From Clostridiales bacterium UBA7011 (GTDB lineage: Bacteria > Bacillota > Clostridia > Oscillospirales > Butyricicoccaceae): a stretch of DNA of 13,907 nucleotides. Positions 1-5,955 of the stretch are shown here, one piece after another. The position numbers and the translations under genes were made by a program. Numbering within the stretch: the stretch's first letter is position 1; each line of letters starts with the position of its first letter. Below the pieces are notes generated by a model. The model saw only the letters and a program-made list of their open reading frames with translations, was not told where the DNA came from and searched no databases. The stretch spans positions 332 through 14,238 of the forward strand of contig DJXF01000052.1 in the NCBI GenBank assembly GCA_002449635.1. The letters are read 5' to 3'.

Positions 1-733
1 CCAGCATCAGCATGCCGATCAGCGGAGCGGTATCCGGCAGCAGCAGGATGACAACAGTGGCAACGGCGATCGGGAAGACGATTTTTTCCGTCTTGGAGAC
101 CGGACGAAGCTGCTCCATCTTGATCTTGCGGTCCTCCGCACGGGTAAACATGCGCATAATCGGAGGCTGAATCATCGGAATCAATGCCATGTACGAGTAT
201 GCGGCGATTGCAATTGCGGACAGATACTCCGGAGCCAGCTTGGAAGTAACCATGATAGCGGTCGGGCCGTCTGCACCGCCGATGATGCCGATTGCAGCAG
301 CCACATTGACCGGGAAATGGAACATCAGCAGTGCGCCGAGGAATGCGGTAAAGATACCAAACTGAGCGGCAGCACCGAGCAGCAGGGAGGACGGACGTGC
401 GATCAGCGGTCCGAAATCCGTCATCGCGCCGACACCTAAGAAGATCAGCGGCGGATAGATATCAAACCGGACACCGTAGTAGAAATAATGTAATAAACCT
501 TCGACATCGGTATTGGAAACCATGTTTGAGCCTGGCAGGTTAGCCAGCAGCATACCGAATGCAATTGTGACAAGAAGCAGCGGCTCAAACTGCTTTGCGA
601 TGCCCAGATACAGCAGGACAAACGCAATCAGGACCATAATCAGGCACTTTACGCCGCCGATCCCCTGGAAAAAGCCTGCATAGCCGGATTCTCCGAGGAT
701 TTTGCCGAGAACACTTACAAAAGAGAATTCCAT
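1..733 (-). CDS. oadB: Na+-translocating decarboxylase beta subunit (OadB/GcdB/MmdB family), partial
   Basis: Integral membrane subunit that decarboxylates carboxybiotin and pumps Na+ out of the cell. The first 244 residues are visible; the C-terminus lies beyond the left window edge (Klebsiella OadB is about 430 aa, so roughly a third to two fifths is missing). Start ATG at 731-733 is preceded by GGAGG about 8 nt upstream. The protein begins MEFSFVSVLGKILGESGYAG and has several hydrophobic spans (about 30-45, 52-67, 94-104, 118-137, 142-152, 171-189, 218-233). The family hallmark GIIGGADGPTAI lies at about 149-160, and Asp155 in it matches the Asp essential for Na+ transport (Asp203 in Klebsiella). 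The motif IPMIQPP follows at about 185-191. It is the last visible gene of the operon, 15 bp after the biotin carrier stop. The family is certain. The substrate (oxaloacetate, methylmalonyl-CoA or glutaconyl-CoA) is set by the alpha subunit. Confidence 0.95.
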   Translation of the reverse strand, partial: MEFSFVSVLGKILGESGYAGFFQGIGGVKCLIMVLIAFVLLYLGIAKQFEPLLLVTIAFGMLLANLPGSNMVSNTDVEGLLHYFYYGVRFDIYPPLIFLGVGAMTDFGPLIARPSSLLLGAAAQFGIFTAFLGALLMFHFPVNVAAAIGIIGGADGPTAIMVTSKLAPEYLSAIAIAAYSYMALIPMIQPPIMRMFTRAEDRKIKMEQLRPVSKTEKIVFPIAVATVVILLLPDTAPLIGMLML

Positions 734-748
734 TCCACACAACCTCCG

Positions 749-1144
749 TTAAGAGATGGTGCACAGAACACTGCCGGTGTCAACCGACGCGCCCTTGGAC
801 ACGCATACGGAAGTGACCGTACCATCCTTGCTGGCGAAGATTTCGTTCTCCATCTTCATCGCTTCCAGAATGAACAGGATGTCGCCGCTCTTGACGGTCT
901 GACCCTGCTGGCAGCGGACATCGAGGATGGTGCCCGGCATCGGTGAGGTTACCGGGTCGCCTGCACCTGCCGGAGCGGCGGGAGCAGCAGCCGGAGCCGG
1001 AGCAGCGGCCGGTGCCGGAGCGGCAGCCGGAGCAGCAGCAACCGGAGCCGGGGCCGGAGCTTCGCCGATATAAGCGGCAACAGCCTTGCCCTTTTCCACT
1101 TCGACTTCATACTGTTTTTCGTTGAGCGTTACAATATATTTCAT
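749..1144 (-). CDS. Biotin carboxyl carrier subunit of the Na+-pumping decarboxylase
   Basis: A 131-aa free-standing biotin carrier that shuttles CO2 from the alpha subunit's carboxyltransferase site to the membrane beta subunit. Residues 1-28 form a short beta-rich lead, 29-60 an Ala/Pro linker, and 64-131 a biotinyl domain (PVTSPMPGTI onward) with the biotinylation motif EAMKMEN at 94-100. Lys97 is the biotin-bearing lysine. GGAGG lies 7 nt before the ATG. The gene sits between the gamma and beta genes with 15-bp gaps on both sides, so it is surely co-transcribed. In enteric oxaloacetate decarboxylase this domain is fused to the end of the alpha subunit; here it is separate, as in methylmalonyl-CoA and glutaconyl-CoA decarboxylases (MmdC/GcdC). 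Part of its linker DNA is identical to DNA in the preceding gene (see the repeat entries). Confidence 0.95.
   Translation of the reverse strand: MKYIVTLNEKQYEVEVEKGKAVAAYIGEAPAPAPVAAAPAAAPAPAAAPAPAAAPAAPAGAGDPVTSPMPGTILDVRCQQGQTVKSGDILFILEAMKMENEIFASKDGTVTSVCVSKGASVDTGSVLCTIS
967..1006. repeat. 40-bp direct repeat, copy in biotin carrier gene
   Basis: This 40-bp stretch is letter-for-letter identical to 1312-1351 by my reading. On the minus strand it encodes AAPAPAAAPAAPA of the Ala/Pro linker. The copies are 345 bp apart, a multiple of three, and are read in the same frame in both genes. Homologous flanking sequence stops abruptly at each end of the repeat. Confidence 0.9.
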
Positions 1145-1159
1145 GTTCGTACCTCCAAA

Positions 1160-1501
1160 TTAAAGCGCCTGAATGCGTCTGAACTGCAGTTCGTCCAGCG
1201 GAATATCAGTCTCATCGCTGATGATGGCCATAATGCAGGCTGCGGTCTCCTCATCGACGTCGATGAGCTGCAGCTTGCCGTCCCACGGCTTGGAGGGTGC
1301 TTCCTCTTTTTCTGCCGGAGCGGCGGGAGCAGCAGCCGGAGCCGGAGCAGCCGTCTCTGCCGGTGCCTTGCCCTTGCTTTCAATCGTCATGACAACGCTT
1401 GAGACAACTCGAATGACCAGAATCAGGAACAAAAGGAGGAGGAATACGGTTACAAAGCCACACAGAGCAATCAGCAGGGCTTCGCCTACACCAATGTTCA
1501 T
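1160..1501 (-). CDS. oadG: Na+-translocating decarboxylase gamma subunit (OadG family)
   Basis: A small (113 aa) membrane subunit that holds the peripheral alpha subunit and biotin carrier on the membrane beta subunit. It has one transmembrane helix at about residues 8-32 (GEALLIALCGFVTVFLLLLF and following), a polar stretch, an Ala/Pro-rich linker at 46-63, and a C-terminal acidic/helical part (about 72-113) ending in LDELQFRRIQAL. The single N-terminal span, Ala/Pro hinge and C-terminal DEETAACIMAIIS helix are the OadG/MmdD layout; length is in the usual range of 80-120 aa. AGGAGG lies about 7 nt before the ATG and overlaps the alpha subunit stop codon, suggesting translational coupling. 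It sits directly between the alpha and biotin carrier genes. Sequence is poorly conserved in this family, so the call rests on architecture plus context. Confidence 0.88.
   Translation of the reverse strand: MNIGVGEALLIALCGFVTVFLLLLFLILVIRVVSSVVMTIESKGKAPAETAAPAPAAAPAAPAEKEEAPSKPWDGKLQLIDVDEETAACIMAIISDETDIPLDELQFRRIQAL
1312..1351. repeat. 40-bp direct repeat, copy in gamma subunit gene
   Basis: Second copy of the 40-bp repeat at 967-1006. It encodes residues 51-63 (AAPAPAAAPAAPA) of the gamma subunit linker. The bases just outside differ (c at 1352 against g at 1007), so the identity is confined to the linker. Confidence 0.9.
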
Positions 1502-1513
1502 GTTAAACCCTCC

Positions 1514-2899
1514 TTAGTCGACCTTTTTGATGGAATATGTTACCTTCATGCCCTTGTGCTCTTCGCGATACGCAAAGAACTTTTCAGCCTGCTGCGGGAA
1601 AGCAACATAGGACAGAACATCTTCCTCACAGGTAGCGATATCGCCCAGCTTTTTCTTCGCTGCCGGAATTTCCGGCTCGAGGGTTTCAGCAAAGCGGCCT
1701 TCCATCGGCTTCTCATCGCCCATGACCTTCTTCACCAGAGACGGCTCAATCGGAGCCGGTGCGGTGCCGTACTCGCCGCGGATGTAAGCGCGGATTTCCT
1801 TGGTAATATTCTTGTAGCGCTCGCCCATCAGTACATTGTTAACAGCCTGAGAACCAACCATCTGGCTCAGCGGGGTAACCAGCGGGGGATAGCCCATGTC
1901 CTTGCGGACGTTCGGTACCTCGGCGAGAACCTCGTTCAGACGGTCGAGGGACTTCATATCGGTCAGATTGGCGATCAGGTTGGACAGCATGCCTCCCGGA
2001 ATCTTGTAGTGCAGGGCGTTGGTGTTGACGTTCATAACGAACGGATTGATCTTGCCCTCGGTGACATACGCCTTCTTGATCGGCTCAAAGAACTCGTTGA
2101 CCTTGCGCATCTCAGCGCGGTCAAGACCGGTCTCATAGCCCATCTGAACGAGAACGTGATCCATCGCCTCGGTGCACGGCTGGGATGTGCCGCCCGCAAA
2201 CGGGGAGATTGCGCAGTCAATGACCTCTGCGCCGGCCTCGACAGCCTTCAGATAGGTCATCGAGCCCAGACCGGTGGTCGCATGGGTGTGAATGACGATC
2301 GGAATCTTGACAGTCTGCTTGAGTGCGGAAACCAGATCGGATGCCTCCTGCGGGCTCATGACGCCTGCCATGTCCTTGATGCAGAGGGAGGTGCAGCCCA
2401 GCTCTTCAATGCGCTTGCCGAGCTTTGCGTAGTTCTCCAGCGTATGAACTGGAGACTGGGTGTACGAAATCGTACCCTGAGCCTCGCCGCCGGCCTTCTG
2501 ACACTCGTCAACAGCGGTCTCGATGTTGCGCAGGTCGTTCAGCGCGTCGAAAATGCGGATGATGTCGATGCCGTTTTCAACGCTCTTGCGTACGAAGGCG
2601 CGAACGGTGTCGTCAGAGTAGTGCTTGTAGCCCAGAATATTCTGACCGCGCAGCAACATCTGCAGCTTGGTATCCGGCATCAGCTCACGGATTGTGCGAA
2701 GGCGAACCCACGGATCTTCGTTCAGATAACGAAGGCAGGAATCGAACGTCGCACCACCCCAGCATTCGACGGAATGATAACCAACCTTGTTCATGGTCTC
2801 CAGAATCGGCTTGAACTCCGACAGGGGAAGACGGGTTGCACACAGGGACTGGTTGGCGTCACGCAGGACGGTCTCTGTGATCTTCAGTTTTTTTGGCAC
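1514..2899 (-). CDS. oadA: Oxaloacetate decarboxylase alpha subunit (carboxyltransferase), no biotin domain
   Basis: The 461-aa cytoplasmic carboxyltransferase moves the carboxyl group of oxaloacetate (likely substrate) to biotin. It is a TIM-barrel of the pyruvate carboxylase/OadA family. Visible motifs are ETVLRDANQSL at 9-19 (Asp14 metal ligand), WGGATFD at 47-53, LRGQN at 83-87, IKDMAG at 174-179 (Lys175, active-site carbamylated lysine in this family), IHTHATTG at 203-210 (His204/His206 metal ligands), and IPGGMLSNL at 300-308 in the C-terminal helical part. It ends near residue 461 without a biotinyl domain, which is supplied by the separate gene downstream. The start is GTG at 2897-2899 with AAAGGAG 10 nt upstream; no better in-frame start was seen. 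This is the first gene of the operon. TVLRDANQSL points to oxaloacetate rather than an acyl-CoA substrate, but a pyruvate-carboxylase-like transcarboxylase role cannot be excluded. Confidence 0.93.
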   Translation of the reverse strand: MPKKLKITETVLRDANQSLCATRLPLSEFKPILETMNKVGYHSVECWGGATFDSCLRYLNEDPWVRLRTIRELMPDTKLQMLLRGQNILGYKHYSDDTVRAFVRKSVENGIDIIRIFDALNDLRNIETAVDECQKAGGEAQGTISYTQSPVHTLENYAKLGKRIEELGCTSLCIKDMAGVMSPQEASDLVSALKQTVKIPIVIHTHATTGLGSMTYLKAVEAGAEVIDCAISPFAGGTSQPCTEAMDHVLVQMGYETGLDRAEMRKVNEFFEPIKKAYVTEGKINPFVMNVNTNALHYKIPGGMLSNLIANLTDMKSLDRLNEVLAEVPNVRKDMGYPPLVTPLSQMVGSQAVNNVLMGERYKNITKEIRAYIRGEYGTAPAPIEPSLVKKVMGDEKPMEGRFAETLEPEIPAAKKKLGDIATCEEDVLSYVAFPQQAEKFFAYREEHKGMKVTYSIKKVD

Positions 2900-3184
2900 A
2901 GTGTATCAGCTCCTTTGAATGATAAAAGATGACAAAAAATACGGTTAGACAGGAATCACCGCGATATCAGCCGAGGCATGCGAAGAAGAACGGCTTTACC
3001 GGCGAATCTCTCCATTCCCAAACAGGAATATTATACAACAAAAACCATGTTATTTGCAACGAAAAATTCAAAAACAACACCGGTATTGACCAAAAATTAA
3101 CACAGTCCGAAGCGGACGGAAAATGGGATGGAAGATATGCACAAACATGCGCGGGAAAAGAATGAGCAGTCTGTGCGTGTTGAC
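2900..3184 (-). other. oad operon leader and upstream gap; no gene seen
   Basis: No credible coding sequence lies here on either strand. Reading right to left: an AT-rich block, a small inverted repeat GTCCG-AAG-CGGAC at 3105-3117, the promoter at 3030-3058, then a leader of about 120 nt to the GTG start. I see no convincing known riboswitch in the leader. Confidence 0.6.
3030..3058 (-). promoter_or_regulatory. Sigma-A-type promoter of the oad operon
   Basis: On the minus strand, -35 TTGCAA (3053-3058) is followed by a 17-bp spacer and a perfect -10 TATAAT (3030-3035). Transcription should begin near 3023, giving a leader of about 120 nt before oadA. It lies downstream of the trpA terminator, so the two operons are probably transcribed separately. 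Confidence 0.8.
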
Positions 3185-3215
3185 AAAAGCCGCGCAGATT
3201 TTTGTCTGCACGGCT
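3185..3215 (-). terminator. Intrinsic terminator after trpA
   Basis: On the minus strand, AGCCG-T-GCAGA pairs with TCTGC-G-CGGCT (one mismatch; 3188-3198 with 3205-3215) around a 6-nt loop, followed by TTTTG. It starts 21 bp after the trpA stop. The T tract is short, so some read-through into the oad region is possible. Confidence 0.65.
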
Positions 3216-3236
3216 GAAGAGACCGGTTGATTTCTT

Positions 3237-4016
3237 TCAATCCGCCCGGCGGCAGGCGGCTTTCATTTCCCTGACATACGCGGAAACCGGCGGCACGCAA
3301 TCGCGCCCGTGTGCCGCAATCAGCTTCACAACAGCGGAACCGACAATCACGCCGTCGCTCTGCCGGCATGCCGCTTCCGCCTGCTCCGGCGTGGAGATGC
3401 CGCCTTTCACGACACAGGGAATGTCCGAGACTGCCCTGACGTGCTGCATCACTGCGCCGATGCCGGGCAGAGTGGAGCTGCCTGTTTCCATCATACCGGA
3501 GGAAGACACACAGCAGAGAAAGCCTTCCGCCTGTTCTGCGATGGCATGAACACGATGATGCGAGTTGGGCGCAGCCGTTGAAATCTGTACCAGGCCGTAT
3601 TTCCGGCATTCCGGTGCAAATTCCTCCCGCTCCTCAAACGGAATGTCCGGCACAATGATGCCGCTGATTCCGATCTGCGCGGCGGTTTTCAGAAACCTGT
3701 CTGGGCCGTACGAAAAGATGACATTGGCATAGGTCCGGAAGATCATCGGGACAGACACCTTCCGGCGCACGCGGCGCACCATATCAAAGATTTTGTCGGT
3801 GGTTGTGCCGCCGGAAAGCGCGCGCAGATTGGCGTCCTGAATGACTGGACCTTCGGCGGTCGGGTCGGAAAACGGGATGCCGAGCTCGATGAGATCCGCA
3901 CCCGCTTCGGCGAGGGCGGGGATGAGCTTTTCTGTGGTTTCCAGGTCGGGGTCACCGCAGGTGAGAAACGGAATAAACGCCTTTCCGTGGGCAAAGGCCT
4001 CAGAGATATTAGTCAT
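3237..4016 (-). CDS. trpA: Tryptophan synthase alpha chain, with altered active-site loops
   Basis: Cytoplasmic TIM-barrel lyase that splits indole-3-glycerol phosphate and channels indole to TrpB. The protein is 259 aa, near the family norm of 250-270. The chosen start (ATG 4014-4016, MTNISEAFAHGKAFIPFLTC) has GGGGAGG 6 nt upstream and overlaps the trpB stop by 8 bp; longer in-frame starts lie inside trpB and are unlikely. Visible signatures: LIELGIPFSDP at 42-52 with catalytic Glu44, YANVIFSYG at 96-104, VPDIPFEER at 122-130, and ISTPEQAEAA with SDGVIVGSAVV near the C-terminus. Departures from the classical enzyme are Glu55 where Salmonella has catalytic Asp60, GMMETG (174-179) where the GVTG loop with Thr183 is expected, and KGGIS (204-208) in place of the phosphate-binding GFGIS. 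The family call is certain; full alpha activity is less so. Confidence 0.93.
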   Translation of the reverse strand: MTNISEAFAHGKAFIPFLTCGDPDLETTEKLIPALAEAGADLIELGIPFSDPTAEGPVIQDANLRALSGGTTTDKIFDMVRRVRRKVSVPMIFRTYANVIFSYGPDRFLKTAAQIGISGIIVPDIPFEEREEFAPECRKYGLVQISTAAPNSHHRVHAIAEQAEGFLCCVSSSGMMETGSSTLPGIGAVMQHVRAVSDIPCVVKGGISTPEQAEAACRQSDGVIVGSAVVKLIAAHGRDCVPPVSAYVREMKAACRRAD

Positions 4017-5193
4017 GGAGATCCTCCCCTCTGTAGCGGGCGATAGCGGCAACATCCTTGTCTCCGCGGCCGGAAATGTTGACGACAAGAATTTGATCGG
4101 GTCTCATCGTCGGGGCAAGGCGGCAGGCATAGGAAACCGCATGTGCCGATTCAATCGCAGGAATGATCCCCTCCGTGCGCGACAGATATTCAAATGCCTG
4201 CACCGCCTCCTCGTCCGTGACAGCGACGTACTGTGCGCGGCCGGATTCAAATAACATGGCGTGTTCCGGTCCGACGCCGGGATAGTCCAGACCCGCCGAG
4301 ATGGAGTAAACGGGGGCAATCTGACCGTATTCATCCTGACAGAAATAGGATTTCATTCCGTGGAAAATACCGACCCGACCTGTGGACAGGGTCGCGGCAG
4401 TCTCCTTTGTGTCGATACCGCGTCCGGCCGCTTCGCAGCCGATGAGCTGTACTTTCTCATCTTCAATAAAGTGGTAAAACGCACCGATGGCGTTCGAACC
4501 GCCGCCGACACAGGCGATGACGGCATCCGGCAGCCGACCTTCCTTTTCCAGCAGCTGTGCCTTGATTTCTCTGGAGATGACCGCCTGAAAATCGCGGACA
4601 ATGGTGGGGAACGGATGCGGTCCCATGACCGAGCCGAGGACATAATGTGTGTCGTCAATGCGGCTCACCCATTCACGGAATGTCTCGGAAACCGCATCCT
4701 TCAGCGTTGCCGTGCCGCTGTCGACCGTGTGCACCGCTGCACCGAGCAGACGCATGCGGTAGACGTTGAGTGCCTGCCGTTCGGTATCGAGGCGGCCCAT
4801 ATAGATTTCACACTCCAGCCCGAGCAGCGCGGCTGCCGTTGCGGTGGCGACACCGTGCTGGCCGGCTCCTGTTTCCGCGATGACACGGGTCTTGCCCATT
4901 TTCTTTGCGAGCAGGCACTGCGCCAGTGCGTTGTTGATCTTGTGGGAACCGGTATGGTTGAGATCCTCGCGCTTGAGATAAATCTTCGCGCCGCCCAAAT
5001 CCTTTGTCATCTTTTCTGCATAGTACAGCAGGGAGGGACGGCCGACATAATTGTTCAGCAGGTCGGTCAGCTCTGCCTGAAAGGCGGGGTCATCTTTATA
5101 GCGGATATATGCATCCTCCAGTTCGTGGATGGCATTCATCAGTGTTTCGGGGACATACTGCCCGCCGTGAATGCCGAATCTTCCGTTAGACAT
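4009..5193 (-). CDS. trpB: Tryptophan synthase beta chain
   Basis: PLP enzyme that condenses indole with L-serine to give L-tryptophan. At 394 aa it is full length and of the TrpB1 (alpha-partnered) type. Motifs: N-terminal GRFGIHGGQYVPETL at 4-18, NHTGSHKINNAL at 79-90 with the PLP Schiff-base lysine Lys85, ETGAGQHGVATA at 107-118 with catalytic Glu107, GPHPFP at 191-196, the phosphate-cradling GGGSNAIG at 230-237, and ISGRGDKD at 373-380. All key residues are present. Start ATG 5191-5193 has AAGGAG about 8 nt upstream. It is the first gene after the T-box leader and overlaps trpA by 8 bp (ATGACTAA), implying translational coupling and a 1:1 complex. Confidence 0.97.
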   Translation of the reverse strand: MSNGRFGIHGGQYVPETLMNAIHELEDAYIRYKDDPAFQAELTDLLNNYVGRPSLLYYAEKMTKDLGGAKIYLKREDLNHTGSHKINNALAQCLLAKKMGKTRVIAETGAGQHGVATATAAALLGLECEIYMGRLDTERQALNVYRMRLLGAAVHTVDSGTATLKDAVSETFREWVSRIDDTHYVLGSVMGPHPFPTIVRDFQAVISREIKAQLLEKEGRLPDAVIACVGGGSNAIGAFYHFIEDEKVQLIGCEAAGRGIDTKETAATLSTGRVGIFHGMKSYFCQDEYGQIAPVYSISAGLDYPGVGPEHAMLFESGRAQYVAVTDEEAVQAFEYLSRTEGIIPAIESAHAVSYACRLAPTMRPDQILVVNISGRGDKDVAAIARYRGEDLHD

Positions 5194-5307
5194 ATTTGTT
5201 ACTCCTTACTTTCTCGATGAGGGTACGGATCTTTCTTTGCCGTCAGACACCGCACCGCCGGAATGGTCTATTATCGGCACGCGTTTGCGGCGGGCAGGAG
5301 GACAAAC
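5194..5307 (-). other. Post-terminator leader of trpBA; no gene seen
   Basis: This stretch of about 115 nt lies between the T-box terminator and the trpB start codon. It would be transcribed only on read-through. It holds the trpB ribosome-binding site and nothing else I recognise. Confidence 0.6.
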
Positions 5308-5602
5308 AAAAAAGGCTTTTGTCCCGAATCCGGTTGGTCCGAATTCTAGGGACAAAAGCCAAAAGCTTCTGCGGTGCCACCCTGTATTGCCGATACCCGA
5401 TGAGGAATCGACCACTCGCCGCACACCATCATGTGCGCTCCGCTGTAACGGGCGGAAACCGTCAGTGCCTACTGGCCGAAGCGTTCGGGCTGCCCTCACG
5501 AGTCCATTCCGCAGCCTGCATGCTGCCGCAATCTCACCGCCTGCGGCTCTCTGGATGCACATCCCGGAAGCGTACTTCTCTCGTTCACTGGTTTATCATG
5601 TT
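5303..5602 (-). promoter_or_regulatory. Tryptophan-specific T-box riboswitch
   Basis: A leader RNA that reads uncharged tRNA-Trp and lets transcription continue into trpBA. On the minus strand the 14-nt-type T-box core AGGGTGGCACCGC is at 5371-5383; its TGGC (5376-5379) can pair with GCCA, the acceptor end expected for bacterial tRNA-Trp with discriminator G73. Stem I has the base helix ACGAG/CTCGT and the conserved GAGAAGTACG on its 5' side. The 3' side of its specifier loop carries GAATGGACTCG, placing the TGG (Trp) specifier codon at 5504-5506, followed by the usual purine. An apical helix GCCGCA/TGCGGC closes a GGTGAGA-containing loop. The intrinsic terminator follows at 5308-5360. The specifier, the acceptor-matching bases and the downstream gene all agree on tryptophan. 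Confidence 0.95.
5308..5360 (-). terminator. T-box-controlled terminator of trpBA leader
   Basis: GGCTTTTGTCCC (5349-5360, minus strand) pairs perfectly with GGGACAAAAGCC (5314-5325), a 12-bp stem. It is extended inward by GAAT/ATTC and CGG/CCG with a small bulge, then followed by TTTTTTGTTTG. The left arm begins just after the T-box core, so the antiterminator and terminator compete as expected. Confidence 0.93.
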
Positions 5603-5608
5603 GAAATT

Positions 5609-5637
5609 ACCTTAGCACACGGAAAAAGAAATGTCAA
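5609..5637 (-). promoter_or_regulatory. Promoter of the T-box/trpBA operon
   Basis: On the minus strand a perfect -35 TTGACA (5632-5637) is followed by a 17-bp spacer and -10 TAAGGT (5609-5614). Transcription should start near 5602, just before T-box stem I. The weak -10 is offset by the consensus -35. Confidence 0.8.
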
Positions 5638-5640
5638 GCG

Positions 5641-5800
5641 GAAGAATGAAAATTTCCGATAAACGGCGGGGAATAGAAAAATGTGAAAAAATTAACCGCA
5701 TATCGGAGGCTAACGGGAGGAAATTTGCCAAAAAATACAAAAATTATGTTACAGAATTTATTTATGGATGATAAAAAGCCGGCCAACTGACAGGTTTTTG
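5641..5800. other. AT-rich gap between divergent trp and glgP promoters
   Basis: No recognised gene. The stretch is markedly richer in A and T than its neighbours. It contains overlapping inverted repeats, AAATTTCC (5650-5657) with GGAAATTT (5719-5726) and CCGATA (5656-5661) with TATCGG (5701-5706). It also holds a possible 21-codon TTG-start reading frame at 5725-5790, described in the findings. Confidence 0.5.
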
Positions 5801-5828
5801 TTGAAAACAACGCAGAACATGGTATAAT
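5801..5828 (+). promoter_or_regulatory. Sigma-A-type promoter of glgP
   Basis: -35 TTGAAA (5801-5806), 16-bp spacer, perfect -10 TATAAT (5823-5828). The start site should be near 5835, giving a leader of about 120 nt. An in-frame ATG at 5827 overlaps the -10 box and so cannot be the glgP start on this transcript. Confidence 0.8.
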
Positions 5829-5955
5829 GTTTACATGTCCCCATAGAAAAAATGTGCTGACAGAGACGAAACAGCATTGTGCTGTGCGGATTGACCGCGC
5901 CCAGCAACAGATGTCTGTTCGCATACGATCATCAGAAAGGTGGTTTTTTCATTCG

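Noticed and set aside
1173..2932. Long open frames on the plus strand opposite oadG and oadA
   Set aside because: They are antisense to clear family members with conserved catalytic motifs, have no ribosome-binding sites, and arise from high GC content at third codon positions.
3105..3117. GTCCG-AAG-CGGAC palindrome upstream of the oad promoter
   Set aside because: A single 5-bp inverted repeat about 80 bp from the start site is expected by chance; no second copy was seen nearby.
4017..4088. An upstream trpA start giving 24 extra residues
   Set aside because: The extension lies inside trpB, lacks a ribosome-binding site, and the family N-terminus aligns with the ATG at 4014-4016, which has one.
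5171..5662. Open frames on both strands across the T-box leader
   Set aside because: The T-box core, specifier loop, terminator and promoter explain this stretch; the frames have no matching start signals.
5827..5955. An upstream glgP start giving 43 extra residues
   Set aside because: The first ATG overlaps the -10 box and the extension resembles no phosphorylase N-terminus.
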